Assembly: GCF_042681745.1 (NCBI RefSeq)
Contig: NZ_JBHUGF010000010.1
Span: forward strand, 372,001-436,000
Origin: Saccharibacillus nicotianae
Lineage (GTDB): Bacteria; Bacillota; Bacilli; Paenibacillales; Paenibacillaceae
Length of the DNA: 64,000 nucleotides
Reading direction: 5' to 3'
How positions within the stretch are numbered: position 1 is the first letter of the stretch; each line of letters opens with the position of its first letter. Below the pieces are notes generated by a model. That model saw nothing but the letters and a program-made list of their open reading frames with translations, searched no databases and was not told where the DNA came from. A program made the position numbers and the translations under genes. Positions 33,317 to 43,174 of this stretch are shown piece after piece.

Positions 33317-34722
33317 TAAATACAACACTCGGTCAAATAGCCGATATATGTGGTGGACAGCTTCAAGGTTCAGCAGATACTCGTTTGGAAGGCGTTAGTA
33401 TAAATTCCCGTCAATTGGTTCAAGGCGGATTATTTATTCCTATTGTTGGCGAAAAGTTCGATGGACATCAATTTGTATCATCAGCGTTAACTGAAGGAGC
33501 TGTAGCTTCGTTGTGGCAACATGATCATGGGACGCCACCATCTGGAAATATAGTAATTGTTCAGGATACTCTACAAGCACTGCAACAGCTTGCTGAAGCG
33601 TATGTTCAACAAACAGGGGTAAAAGTAGTTGGTATTACAGGTTCTAACGGTAAAACAACAACAAAAGATATCGTTTATGCTTTGCTAGCAGAAGCATATC
33701 AGGTACACAAAACAGAAGGTAATTTCAATAATCATATTGGACTGCCTTTGACAATATTAGCAATGCCTGCACAGATAGAAATCTTGATCTTGGAAATGGG
33801 TATGAGTGGACGTGGAGAAATTGAATTATTATCTACTATTGCTCACCCAGAAACAACGATTATTACCAATATTGGTGAATCTCATCTTCAGCAGTTGGGC
33901 AGTCGGGAAGAAATTGCGCGCGCTAAATTAGAAATTGTAAGTGGATTGCGTCCAGAAGGCTTGCTTATCTATTTGGGTGATGAACCTTTATTAAAACAAA
34001 TTTTGGCGGAACCAGCATTTCAGCAAAAAGAAATGCGTAAAATAACATTTGGACTGGATCATACAAACAATGTATATCCAACAGGTGTAATGTTTCAGGG
34101 TACAAATACTGTTTTTACAACAAATAGTGAATCCGATGAAGTATGGACTTTGCCTTTGCTAGGTATGCATAATGTGACCAATGCTTTAGCAGCGATAACA
34201 GTAGCTCAACATTATGAGGTTACTGCTGAACAGATTCGTCAAGGCTTATCCAAGCTACAACTGACAGGGATGAGAATTGAGATTATTCAAGGTCGTCATG
34301 GAATCACTTTGTTAAACGATGCTTATAATGCAAGCCCTACATCGATGAAAGCAGCTATAGATGTATTAGGTAATCTTAAAGGATATCATCGTAAAATTGC
34401 TGTGCTTGGTGATATGTTAGAGTTGGGCGAAGAAGAAGCCATATATCATCAGGAAGTAGGAAGATATATCGATGGACAAGCTGATCTATTATTCACCTAT
34501 GGTAGGCTTGGACAACAGATCGCAGAAGGAGCAGCTAAAGTATTAGAACCTTCTCAAATTCGTTCTTATCTTTCTAAGCAAGAATTGATCAACGACTTAT
34601 TAGAGATTGCACAAGACAAAGATGCTATTTTGTTTAAAGCATCGCGCGGGATGAAGTTAGAAGAAGTCGTACAGGCGCTGATGCCTGATTCAACAAGTAA
34701 CGCAGAGGCGCTGGAGGAGTAA
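33313..34722 (+). CDS. murF: UDP-MurNAc-tripeptide-D-alanyl-D-alanine ligase MurF
   Basis: 469 aa; GTG start overlapping the murE stop. Mur ligase with ATP loop VGITGSNGKTTTKDI, ILEMGMSGRGEIELL, NIGESHLQQLGSRE and LNDAYNASPTSMKAAID, the last diagnostic for MurF. It adds D-Ala-D-Ala to complete the pentapeptide precursor. It is coupled to murE and followed seven bases later by mraY. Confidence 0.96.
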   Translation: MINTTLGQIADICGGQLQGSADTRLEGVSINSRQLVQGGLFIPIVGEKFDGHQFVSSALTEGAVASLWQHDHGTPPSGNIVIVQDTLQALQQLAEAYVQQTGVKVVGITGSNGKTTTKDIVYALLAEAYQVHKTEGNFNNHIGLPLTILAMPAQIEILILEMGMSGRGEIELLSTIAHPETTIITNIGESHLQQLGSREEIARAKLEIVSGLRPEGLLIYLGDEPLLKQILAEPAFQQKEMRKITFGLDHTNNVYPTGVMFQGTNTVFTTNSESDEVWTLPLLGMHNVTNALAAITVAQHYEVTAEQIRQGLSKLQLTGMRIEIIQGRHGITLLNDAYNASPTSMKAAIDVLGNLKGYHRKIAVLGDMLELGEEEAIYHQEVGRYIDGQADLLFTYGRLGQQIAEGAAKVLEPSQIRSYLSKQELINDLLEIAQDKDAILFKASRGMKLEEVVQALMPDSTSNAEALEE

Positions 34723-34728
34723 AACGAC

Positions 34729-35697
34729 ATGGATTTTCGAATATTATTTTTAACAGCAGCAGTTTCATTTGTATTAGCAGTAATTGCTGCACCGCTTTTG
34801 ATTCCGGTATTGCGCCGTATGAAATTTGGACAGCAAGTACGTGATGACGGGCCACAGAGTCATTTGAAAAAAGCAGGCACGCCGACTATGGGCGGTATTA
34901 TAATTATGATTGCTTTTACTTTAGCGTATGTAAAATTTTCTGTAGTGGATACGAATTTCTGGGTGTTATTGGTGGCTACACTTGGATTCGGTTTGGTCGG
35001 ATTTTTGGATGATTTTATCAAAATCGGTTTGAAACGTTCACTTGGATTAACAGCAAAACAAAAGTTGTTTGGACAGTTGTTATTTTCTGCGATTGTTTGT
35101 TATATTTTGCTCAAAAGCGGACATAGCACAGCACTAGGTATTCCAGCTACATCATTTTCGTTTGATTGGGGTCCCTGGTTTTACTATCCATTTATTGTAA
35201 TTATGTTACTGGCGATCAGTAATGCGGTTAACTTTACCGATGGATTAGATGGGTTGTTGTCCGGTGTAAGTGCAATCGCTTTTGCTGCGTATGCAGTCGT
35301 AGCTGTTCAAGCCACTTCACCTGCGGCGGCGGTATGTGCGGCAGCCATGATTGGTGCTGTAATCGGATTTTTAATTTTCAATATGCACCCTGCCAAAGTA
35401 TTTATGGGTGATATGGGTTCTTTAGGTATCGGCGGAGCTATTGGTGGTATCGCAATTGTAACTAAAAGCGAGTTGCTATTTTTGATTATCGGAGCTGTTT
35501 TTGTTATTGAGCTGCTATCTGTTGTGATACAAGTGGTATCCTACAAAACAAGAAATGGTAAGCGAGTTTTTAAAATGGCGCCGATTCATCATCATTTCGA
35601 ATTATCAGGTTGGTCGGAATGGCGCGTAGTAACTACATTCTGGGCAGTCAGTCTAGTATTAGCAGTGATTGGAATTTATTTGAGCAAGGGGTTGTAA
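34729..35697 (+). CDS. mraY: Phospho-MurNAc-pentapeptide transferase MraY
   Basis: 322 aa; ATG with GGAGGAG upstream. Ten membrane segments. The family motifs are present: HLKKAGTPTMGG, GFLDDFIKI, NFTDGLDGLL (Mg-binding Asp residues) and MAPIHHHFELSGW. It transfers phospho-MurNAc-pentapeptide to undecaprenyl phosphate, making lipid I in the membrane. Confidence 0.97.
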   Translation: MDFRILFLTAAVSFVLAVIAAPLLIPVLRRMKFGQQVRDDGPQSHLKKAGTPTMGGIIIMIAFTLAYVKFSVVDTNFWVLLVATLGFGLVGFLDDFIKIGLKRSLGLTAKQKLFGQLLFSAIVCYILLKSGHSTALGIPATSFSFDWGPWFYYPFIVIMLLAISNAVNFTDGLDGLLSGVSAIAFAAYAVVAVQATSPAAAVCAAAMIGAVIGFLIFNMHPAKVFMGDMGSLGIGGAIGGIAIVTKSELLFLIIGAVFVIELLSVVIQVVSYKTRNGKRVFKMAPIHHHFELSGWSEWRVVTTFWAVSLVLAVIGIYLSKGL

Positions 35698-35700
35698 TAG

Positions 35701-37179
35701 ATGAATGATCCTGAGACATATCGTGGACAAGAAGTTATCGTAATCGGATTAGCACGAAGTGGTGTAGAAGCGGCTAAAGCTTTGCATCGCTTGGGAGCAA
35801 TCGTAACTGTTAACGATTTGAAGCCAAGAGAACAATCACCAGAAGCAGCCGAATTAGAAGCGTTGGATATTCAAGTGATTTGTGGAGGGCATCCTGAAGG
35901 CTTGATTCATAAAGGAATTACGCTTATGGTCAAAAACCCGGGCATTCCTTATACTGCTCCTCCTATTAAGCAAGCACTTGATCTAGGGATAGAAGTAATC
36001 ACTGAAGTTGAGTTAGCATATCGTATTTCTGATGTGCCTATGATTGGGATTACAGGATCTAACGGTAAAACAACGACTACTACATGGGTAGGCAAAATGT
36101 TGGAAGCTAATCAACTTCATCCTATCGTAGGTGGTAATATCGGGATTCCGCTATGTGAAGCTGTATATGGAGCACATGCAGATAACTGGATTGTAGCTGA
36201 ATTAAGCAGTTTTCAATTAAAAGGAACAAGTGATTTTAATCCGAAAATTGCTTGTCTGCTAAATGTAGCAGAGACCCATCTGGATTATCATGGCTCGATG
36301 GATGATTATGTTTCTTCCAAACGTAAAATTTTTGAAAATCAAGGTGAAAACGATACAGCAATCATTAATTGGGATGATAGCTATTGTCGTAGCCTTGTGC
36401 CTTATATTCAGGCAGGTACTTTGATTCCATTTTCGATCACAGAGAACCTGGGCAATTATATCACAGCAGCAAACCAAGCAACTGCATCAGCGCATTCACC
36501 ATTATCCGCAGGTTTATATGTGTCTCCTGCATATATTCCAGAAATAGAAGATGAATTACCGCGCACAATGATGTATTGTGATCAAGATGGAGAAGTTGCT
36601 ATTTTACCTGTACATGAATTGGGTATACCCGGTCGTTACAATGTTGCAAATGCATTAGCAGCTTGTGCGATTGCTATTACAGCTGGATGTCTTCCTCAAG
36701 ATCTTGCTAATACATTGCGTGATTTCCGAGGTGTAGAGCATCGTTTAGAATATGTGCAAGAACATCACCAAGTTCAGTATTACAACAATTCCAAAGCAAC
36801 GAACGCCAAAGCAACGATGACAGCATTATCTGCTTTTCAAGATAAAGGTATTGTACTGATTGCTGGTGGTCTGGATCGCGGTTCTGATTATATGGATTTG
36901 TTACCTGTATTTCAGCAACAGGTCAAAGCATTAGTTGTTTTGGGACAGACCCGTCACAAATTAGCTAAAGTAGCAGAACTTGCAGGGATTACACAAGTGA
37001 AAATCATCGAAGAATCGGAGCAAGCTGACTTAGCTATCAAGCAAGCAGTAGAACAAGCAGCAACGCTTGCTGAACCGGATAATATTGTATTATTATCTCC
37101 TGCATGTGCAAGCTGGGATATGTTCTCCTCTTATGAAGAACGTGGTCGTGCTTTTAAAGAAGCAGTGCATCAACTATAA
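35701..37179 (+). CDS. murD: UDP-MurNAc-L-alanine-D-glutamate ligase MurD
   Basis: 492 aa; ATG three bases after the mraY stop. The N-terminal UDP-binding Rossmann domain (VIVIGLARSGVEAAKAL), ATP loop GITGSNGKTTTTTWVG, central motif LNVAETHLDYHGSMDDY, and C-terminal SPACASWDMFSSYEERG are present. It adds D-glutamate to UDP-MurNAc-L-Ala. The last ~110 bases before murG carry a small hairpin (ctactt / aagtag, 37184-37199). The spoVE/ftsW-type flippase-polymerase gene usual at this place is absent. Confidence 0.96.
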   Translation: MNDPETYRGQEVIVIGLARSGVEAAKALHRLGAIVTVNDLKPREQSPEAAELEALDIQVICGGHPEGLIHKGITLMVKNPGIPYTAPPIKQALDLGIEVITEVELAYRISDVPMIGITGSNGKTTTTTWVGKMLEANQLHPIVGGNIGIPLCEAVYGAHADNWIVAELSSFQLKGTSDFNPKIACLLNVAETHLDYHGSMDDYVSSKRKIFENQGENDTAIINWDDSYCRSLVPYIQAGTLIPFSITENLGNYITAANQATASAHSPLSAGLYVSPAYIPEIEDELPRTMMYCDQDGEVAILPVHELGIPGRYNVANALAACAIAITAGCLPQDLANTLRDFRGVEHRLEYVQEHHQVQYYNNSKATNAKATMTALSAFQDKGIVLIAGGLDRGSDYMDLLPVFQQQVKALVVLGQTRHKLAKVAELAGITQVKIIEESEQADLAIKQAVEQAATLAEPDNIVLLSPACASWDMFSSYEERGRAFKEAVHQL

Positions 37180-37290
37180 TGTTCTACTTGAATAAGTAGC
37201 ATAAACAGTATATCTACTTTACAATAGATCATTCAGCTACTTAACTGATTGATAAAAATAATGAAATTTGAATTAAGGAGGTGATTTATC

Positions 37291-38412
37291 ATGCGGGTCG
37301 TATTGACCGGCGGAGGTACAGGTGGCCATATCTATCCAGCCCTTGCGATTGCTCAGCAATGTGAGACTGAAGGATTAGATGCTGAATTTTTGTATATCGG
37401 TGGCAAAAGAGGATTGGAAAATAAAATTGTTCCTGAAGAAAAAATCCCTTTTGAAAGTATTGATATTACCGGTTTTAGACGCAAGTTATTTTCATTAGAA
37501 AATTTCAAAACGATAAATCGCTTCATTCAGGGTGTGAAAACTTCAAAACAGTTACTTAAAGAATTTAAGCCTGATGTGGTTATTGGAACAGGTGGCTATG
37601 TATGTGGCCCTGTCGTATATGCTGCTGCTAAGCTTAAAATACCAACGATTGTACATGAACAAAATGCGATTCCCGGGTTAACGAATCAATTTTTGAGTGG
37701 ATATGCAAGTACAGTAGCTGTCAGTTTTCAAGATTCAGTGAACCGTTTTCCGCGTTCTAAGCATGTGATGTTTACAGGGAATCCGCGGGCGACTATGGTA
37801 CAAAATGCAAATCGTGAGCGCGGACTTGCTTCCTTAGGTCTACCTGCTGATGCACAGATTGTATTGGTTGTAGGAGGTAGTCGGGGTGCGAGAGCACTTG
37901 TAGAAGCAATGGTTCAAATTGCTCCTTTGCTCAAACAAAATAATTCTGCTGTACATTATGTATTTGTAACAGGCGAAATATATTACGAAGAAATTCGCGA
38001 ACGTATTCGAGATGCTGTAGGATCTTTTCCTTATTATCTTCATGTACTTCCGTATATTCCGAATATGCCAGAAGTTCTAGCGGCGACTTCATTGTTAGTT
38101 GGTCGTGCAGGTGCTTCTTCATTGGCTGAGGTCACTTCATTAGGTACGCCATCTATACTAATACCGTCACCTAATGTTACAAATAATCATCAGGAAGCTA
38201 ATGCTTGGGCATTACAAAAAGCAGGCGCAGCAGAAGTATTATTAGAGCGTGAATTGACAGGGGAATCACTGTTAGCTCGAATAGATAAAGTAATGAGTGA
38301 TGAAGAGGTTAGACAGAACATGTCCAAAGCAGCAACAAGCTTGGGTACACCTCAATCTGCATTTTTGATTGTTGAAGAAATGAAGCGTTTGTCAGGTGTT
38401 CTGTCCCGCTAG
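37291..38412 (+). CDS. murG: Lipid II synthase MurG
   Basis: 373 aa; ATG with AAGGAGG upstream. GT-B glycosyltransferase: TGGGTGGHIYPALA (6-19), GTGGYVCGPVVYAA, HEQNAIPGLTN, VGGSRGARALV, and GRAGASSLAEVTSLGTPSIL in the UDP-GlcNAc-binding C-terminal half. It adds GlcNAc to lipid I at the inner membrane face, making lipid II. Confidence 0.97.
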   Translation: MRVVLTGGGTGGHIYPALAIAQQCETEGLDAEFLYIGGKRGLENKIVPEEKIPFESIDITGFRRKLFSLENFKTINRFIQGVKTSKQLLKEFKPDVVIGTGGYVCGPVVYAAAKLKIPTIVHEQNAIPGLTNQFLSGYASTVAVSFQDSVNRFPRSKHVMFTGNPRATMVQNANRERGLASLGLPADAQIVLVVGGSRGARALVEAMVQIAPLLKQNNSAVHYVFVTGEIYYEEIRERIRDAVGSFPYYLHVLPYIPNMPEVLAATSLLVGRAGASSLAEVTSLGTPSILIPSPNVTNNHQEANAWALQKAGAAEVLLERELTGESLLARIDKVMSDEEVRQNMSKAATSLGTPQSAFLIVEEMKRLSGVLSR

Positions 38413-38430
38413 AAGGGGGAAGTTAACAAA

Positions 38431-39336
38431 ATGCAGCAGTGGATGGATTTATTATCCCAGCATGCTGTCGGTCAAGTTCTTATCAATGAACCGTTAGCAA
38501 AATATACAACATGGAGAATTGGTGGGCCTGCTGATGTACTGGTGATACCTGGCAATCAAGATGAGCTAAGTACACTGATGACTAGTTTGCATGAACATAA
38601 TATTCAGTGGACACAGTTGGGACGAGGTTCTAATCTGTTAGTCGCAGACAAAGGTATTCGTGGAGTAGTTATCAAATTAGGCGAAGGTTTTGATTATGCT
38701 ACATTTGATGAAGATCGAATTATCGCAGGTGGTGCACATTCTGTCGTCAAACTTTGTGTGTTAGCTGCTAAAAAAGGATTGTCTGGTCTTGAATTTGCGG
38801 GTGGTATTCCGGGATCTGTAGGCGGCGCTGTCTATATGAACGCAGGAGCTCATGGATCAGATACATCGAAGATTTTGCAGTCTGCTCGAATTGTTCTTCA
38901 TGATGGACAAATCGTGACCTACAGCGTAGAAGATATGCAGTATGCTTACCGTCATTCGATTTTGCAAGAACAACCTGGAATCGTAGTTGAAGCCTCTTTT
39001 CAAATGAAAACAGGTGATCGCGATACCATTATGGCTGAAATGAATAAACATAAAGATCGTAGACGGATTACACAACCGTTACAGCAACCTTCAGCAGGAA
39101 GTGTGTTCCGCAATCCACCTGGGGATCATTCTGCTCGCTTAATCGAATCAGCAGGACTCAAAGGATATCGGATTGGTGGAGCTGAAATATCAACTCAACA
39201 TGCGAACTTTATTGTAAATGTGGGACAAAGTACCGCAGCAGATGTATTAGCATTGATATCACATGTGCAACAAGAAGTATCTAAACAGTTTGGCGTACAA
39301 CTTCAACCTGAAGTATATCTGATGGGTGAAAAGTAA
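38431..39336 (+). CDS. murB: UDP-N-acetylenolpyruvoylglucosamine reductase MurB
   Basis: 301 aa; ATG with AGAAGGGGG upstream. FAD-dependent reductase that makes UDP-MurNAc. FAD-binding segments are LGRGSNLLVAD and LEFAGGIPGSVGGAVYMNAGAHG. The catalytic serine lies in QPSAGSVFRNP. The type II form (without the extra loop of E. coli) fits Firmicutes. Confidence 0.96.
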   Translation: MQQWMDLLSQHAVGQVLINEPLAKYTTWRIGGPADVLVIPGNQDELSTLMTSLHEHNIQWTQLGRGSNLLVADKGIRGVVIKLGEGFDYATFDEDRIIAGGAHSVVKLCVLAAKKGLSGLEFAGGIPGSVGGAVYMNAGAHGSDTSKILQSARIVLHDGQIVTYSVEDMQYAYRHSILQEQPGIVVEASFQMKTGDRDTIMAEMNKHKDRRRITQPLQQPSAGSVFRNPPGDHSARLIESAGLKGYRIGGAEISTQHANFIVNVGQSTAADVLALISHVQQEVSKQFGVQLQPEVYLMGEK

Positions 39337-39391
39337 AACTGAACCGTATCAAACCGTAGCCAAAGCACATTTAGGTATTCAGCATTCTGCA

Positions 39392-39400
39392 TGATATAAT
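39392..39400 (+). promoter_or_regulatory. Extended -10 promoter upstream of divIB
   Basis: TGATATAAT (TGnTATAAT form) in the 160-base murB-divIB gap, with no good -35. Confidence 0.5.
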
Positions 39401-39496
39401 GACAAAGACTTTATTTCAGACAAGTGGATGACTGAATTCAGTTGGTACAACAAGACTATATTGAATAAAACCTAAAAAAGATTTGTGGAGATCGCT

Positions 39497-40282
39497 ATGG
39501 TAAAGCAAAAATTAACTGTTATTCCAAATAACAAACCGGCTGGCAATCGGAGACCTTCCTTTAACTCAAAAATAACTCGTAAAACGCGATTGATTATTTT
39601 ATTGTCGCTGATCCTTTTAGTCGTAATCGGAATCGTATTTTGGTTTTCGCCTATCGGTAAAATATCTCAGATCACGTTTAAAGGAAATACGTTTACAGCC
39701 AAAACCGATTTGTTAAATGTAAGTGGCTTGGCGAAAGGAAATGCCTTTTTTGGTATATCTGCGACAACTATCGAAAAACGATTATTAACGATCAGTTCGA
39801 TACAAGATGCAGAAGTAATCAAGCATTTTCCAGGTCAAATTGATGTGACCATAAAAGAATATCCTGTAGTCGCTTATGAACTGCAAGATTCAGGAGAACT
39901 TACAGCTATTTTGCAAAGTGGAGCTTTGGTAAGAGCTGATACACGCGGAGTAGCTGTTGAAAAGCCGGTGCTGACAGGATGGTCTGATTTCGAAGCTCAG
40001 AAAGTACAATTATGCAAAGTGTTAGGAACGATTCCTAATGAGTTGTCTTCTGATATTTCGGAGATTAGCCCTTCACCAACGCCTTCGTTTCCAGACCGGA
40101 TCAAAATCTATACACGTTCTCGCTTTGAAGTGATCACAAGTGTGTCACTTTTGGCAGATAAAGTAGAGTATTTGAATCAGGTCATAGAGACTCAGCCGCC
40201 AGGTGTAATTACGATGCTTGAAGCAGATGCCTATACGCCTTTCAACCCGGAAGATGTAGCAGATCAGGAAGTTGCACCGTAA
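39497..40282 (+). CDS. divIB: Cell division protein DivIB/FtsQ
   Basis: 261 aa from the ATG at 39497, with GGAG seven bases upstream (the GTG at 39485 overlaps it). A basic cytosolic tail, one membrane segment (LIILLSLILLVVIGIVFWFS, ~35-54), and a POTRA domain (ISQITFKGNTFTAKTDLLNV, HFPGQIDVTIKEYPVVAYEL) are followed by the beta/gamma domain. It partners with FtsL and DivIC at the septum. Confidence 0.93.
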   Translation: MVKQKLTVIPNNKPAGNRRPSFNSKITRKTRLIILLSLILLVVIGIVFWFSPIGKISQITFKGNTFTAKTDLLNVSGLAKGNAFFGISATTIEKRLLTISSIQDAEVIKHFPGQIDVTIKEYPVVAYELQDSGELTAILQSGALVRADTRGVAVEKPVLTGWSDFEAQKVQLCKVLGTIPNELSSDISEISPSPTPSFPDRIKIYTRSRFEVITSVSLLADKVEYLNQVIETQPPGVITMLEADAYTPFNPEDVADQEVAP

Positions 40283-40512
40283 GATTTAGCCTTTTGTTAT
40301 CAGGAAATGCGAACGTTTTGTAAAATCATATAGATACAATACTTTCTGCAATGACCGAAAGATGCTAGAATGAAAGTTGTAGATATTAAAGTTTTGTAAA
40401 CTTTTAAAAATTTACGGTGAAAATAGCCTACCTGATCGTTTTTTCTTCAACCTTTTTATAATGCAAACCAGTGTTCAAAAAGTTTGGAGAAAAAAGAGGG
40501 AAAGCATCGATA

Positions 40513-40662
40513 ATGTTGAATATTAATGTAGAGAGCAATTTTGGGAAACAATTTATTTCGGAAATTCAATTTCCAACACATAATGGTGTGATTCTAAAAT
40601 ATTCGAATACACCGTTTTTATTACAGGATAGCGGGAGGTGCCTAGGGCTTGAGCAACAATGA
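40513..40662 (+). CDS. Doubtful 49-codon ORF overlapping the ftsA start
   Basis: ATG with a weak GAGGG 12 bases upstream; product begins MLNINVESNFGKQFIS. It ends 14 bases inside ftsA in another frame, and the ftsA ribosome site lies within its last codons. It might be a coupled leader ORF. No membrane segment or known motif. The rest of the 366-base divIB-ftsA gap (40283-40648) presumably holds ftsAZ promoters; I see no strong sigma-A consensus. Confidence 0.25.
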   Translation: MLNINVESNFGKQFISEIQFPTHNGVILKYSNTPFLLQDSGRCLGLEQQ

Positions 40663-41905
40663 CATCATTGTTAGTTTGGACATCGGTACATCCAAAGTTC
40701 GTGCTATTATCGGGGAAATCAACAATGGAACCTTTAATATTATTGGAGTTGGATCTGCCGACTCGGAAGGAATTCGCAAAGGCGCGATCGTAGATATTGA
40801 TCAAACTGTGCAATCCATCCGTAGTGCTGTTGATCATGCTGAGCGTATGGTCGGCATTCAGATATCTGAAGTTATCGTTGGTATTTCAGGCAATCATATC
40901 GGACTTCAAACGAGCCACGGAGTAGTTGCCGTATCCAATGAAGATCGTGAGATTGGTGAAGAAGATATCGAACGTGTATTAAAAGCGGCAGAAGTAATCG
41001 CTCTGCCACCAGAACGGGAAATTATTGACGTTGTTGCTAAACAATACGTGGTAGATGGGTTAGAAGGAATACAAGACCCGCGCGGAATGATTGGTGTTCG
41101 TCTAGAAGTAGAAGCGACTATTATTACAGGTGCCAAAACTTCTATCCATAATCTTCTTCGTTGTGTAGAAAAAGCAGATTTGCGTATCAAAGATCTCGTA
41201 TTGATTTCATTAGGTGCAGGCCAATTGGCTTTGTCTAAAGATGAAAAGTCTATGGGATCGATTCTAGTCGATATTGGTGCAGGTTCATCTACCATTGCGA
41301 TTTTTGAAGAAGGTTCGCTCAAAGCGACATCGACTTTACCGATTGGTGGAGAATTTGTAACTAACGATATCGCTTATGGATTACGCACATTAACAGAGCA
41401 CGCTGAAAAAGTAAAACTGAAATATGGTTGTGCTTTGATCGATGACGCTGCATCTGATGTGGTATTCAAAGTTATGCGTATTGGCAGTAACGTAGACAAA
41501 GAATTTACACAGCAAGATTTAGCAGCCATTATTGAGCCTCGTGTACAAGAAATTTTTCAACTGATTCGTCAAGAAGTCACAAGACTCGGTTATCAAGAGC
41601 TTGCTGGTGGTTATATACTGACAGGAGGAACAGTTTCAATGCCGGGCGTTTTGGAAGTGGCTCGCGAAGAACTGGCAGCTTCTGTAAGAATAGCAGTTCC
41701 TGATTATATTGGTGTACGTGATCCTGCTTATACAAGCGGGGTAGGCATTTTGTACAATGTCATCCGCAATATCCGTGGTGGTGGAAGCACGGCTGGAGCT
41801 AACAAAAAAGCACCAGCACGTAACAAAACAACCTCGACCCCGGAAAGCAGTGCCAAGCCGGGCTTGATTGAACGGTTAAAAAATATGTTCAGTGAGTTTA
41901 TATAA
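40649..41905 (+). CDS. ftsA: Cell division protein FtsA
   Basis: 418 aa; TTG start with GGGAGG ten bases upstream. Actin-like ATPase: phosphate-1 loop IIVSLDIGTSKVRAIIGE, the 1C domain (INSERT: ICHV-type region around QISEVIVGISGNHIGL), phosphate-2 SILVDIGAGSSTIAIF, and GGYILTGGTVSMPGV. A Ser/Thr/Lys-rich linker leads to a C-terminal amphipathic helix (PGLIERLKNMFSEFI) that anchors it to the membrane. It tethers FtsZ. ftsZ follows by 63 bases. Confidence 0.96.
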   Translation: MSNNDIIVSLDIGTSKVRAIIGEINNGTFNIIGVGSADSEGIRKGAIVDIDQTVQSIRSAVDHAERMVGIQISEVIVGISGNHIGLQTSHGVVAVSNEDREIGEEDIERVLKAAEVIALPPEREIIDVVAKQYVVDGLEGIQDPRGMIGVRLEVEATIITGAKTSIHNLLRCVEKADLRIKDLVLISLGAGQLALSKDEKSMGSILVDIGAGSSTIAIFEEGSLKATSTLPIGGEFVTNDIAYGLRTLTEHAEKVKLKYGCALIDDAASDVVFKVMRIGSNVDKEFTQQDLAAIIEPRVQEIFQLIRQEVTRLGYQELAGGYILTGGTVSMPGVLEVAREELAASVRIAVPDYIGVRDPAYTSGVGILYNVIRNIRGGGSTAGANKKAPARNKTTSTPESSAKPGLIERLKNMFSEFI

Positions 41906-41968
41906 GCTAGAGTTCAATATTACATTGGAACAAGCTATTCATGGACAACGAGGGGGAGATGGGAAAGT

Positions 41969-43114
41969 ATGTTAGAATTTGATTTCGAAATGGAAAGCCT
42001 AGCCCAGATCAAAGTCATCGGTGTAGGTGGCGGCGGAAGTAATGCTGTTAACCGTATGATTGAGAATGGTGTTCAAGGCGTGGAATTTATAACAGTTAAT
42101 ACAGATGCTCAAGCATTGCATTTAGCTAAATCTGAACACAAATTGCAAATCGGTGATAAACTGACACGTGGTTTGGGTGCAGGAGCTAATCCAGATGTAG
42201 GTAAAAAAGCGGCTGAAGAATCTCGTGACCTGATCATGAGTACTCTTAAAGGTGCAGATATGGTGTTCGTTACTGCTGGTATGGGTGGCGGAACAGGAAC
42301 AGGTGCAGCACCAGTTATTGCTGAAATCGCTAGAGAATGTGGCGCATTAACAGTAGGTGTGGTAACACGTCCATTTACATTTGAAGGACGTAAGCGTTTT
42401 TCACAAGCAGAGCTAGGTATCGAAGGTTTGAAAGAAAAAGTAGATACATTGATCGTTATTCCTAATGATCGCTTGCTTGAAATTGTAGATAAAAAGACAC
42501 CTATGTTAGAAGCTTTCCGCGAAGCAGATAATGTATTGCGTCAAGCTGTACAAGGTATCTCTGATCTAATTGCTGTACCAGGACTAATCAACCTTGACTT
42601 TGCCGATGTAAAAACAATCATGACTGAACGTGGTTCAGCTTTGATGGGTATTGGTGAAGCTACAGGGGAAAATCGTGCAGCAGAAGCAGCACGTAAAGCG
42701 ATTATGAGTCCACTACTTGAAACTTCAATCGAAGGCGCACGTGGTGTGATTATGAATATCACTGGTGGTAACAATCTTTCGTTGTATGAAGTCAATGAAG
42801 CAGCAGAGATCGTTATTTCAGCTTCTGATCCAGAAGTAAATATGATCTTCGGTGCGATTATTGATGAAGACCTCAAAGAAGAGATCAAAGTCACTGTTAT
42901 CGCAACAGGATTTGAACACAAACCGGCACAACCATTGCCACCAGTACGTCGTCCGTCTCAGCCTGTCGATGAATCTACACCTGCACCAACCAATGTAGAA
43001 GACAAAGCGCCGACATCACGTCCGTACAACAATACAAATACAACACAACCGAGCGGAGATCAGTTGGATATTCCAACATTCCTACGCAATCGTTCTCGTC
43101 ACAAAAACGATTAG
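41969..43114 (+). CDS. ftsZ: Cell division tubulin FtsZ
   Basis: 381 aa; ATG with GGGGGAGATGGG upstream. GTP-binding tubulin fold: VIGVGGGGSNAVNRM (16-30), signature GMGGGTGTGAAP (104-115), and the T7 loop NLDFADVKTIM. A Pro/Thr-rich linker leads to the conserved tail DIPTFLRNR, which binds FtsA, SepF and EzrA. It forms the Z ring. A terminator follows directly, and the spoIIGA-sigE-sigG genes normally next in spore formers are missing. Confidence 0.98.
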   Translation: MLEFDFEMESLAQIKVIGVGGGGSNAVNRMIENGVQGVEFITVNTDAQALHLAKSEHKLQIGDKLTRGLGAGANPDVGKKAAEESRDLIMSTLKGADMVFVTAGMGGGTGTGAAPVIAEIARECGALTVGVVTRPFTFEGRKRFSQAELGIEGLKEKVDTLIVIPNDRLLEIVDKKTPMLEAFREADNVLRQAVQGISDLIAVPGLINLDFADVKTIMTERGSALMGIGEATGENRAAEAARKAIMSPLLETSIEGARGVIMNITGGNNLSLYEVNEAAEIVISASDPEVNMIFGAIIDEDLKEEIKVTVIATGFEHKPAQPLPPVRRPSQPVDESTPAPTNVEDKAPTSRPYNNTNTTQPSGDQLDIPTFLRNRSRHKND

Positions 43115-43140
43115 GTAACGGTGATATAATAACAATGCGA

Positions 43141-43174
43141 GAGGGCTTGTTTTCTGCGGAAAACAGGTCTTTTT
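43141..43174 (+). terminator. Terminator of ftsAZ
   Basis: Stem gggcttgttttc / gaaaacaggtct (G-U pairs) with loop tgcg, then TTTTT. The remaining ~150 bases to pgeF contain nothing I can assign. Confidence 0.85.

Noticed and set aside
40471..40662. Longer 63-codon version of the ORF before ftsA
   Set aside because: Its GTG start has no ribosome site; only the shorter ATG version is arguable.
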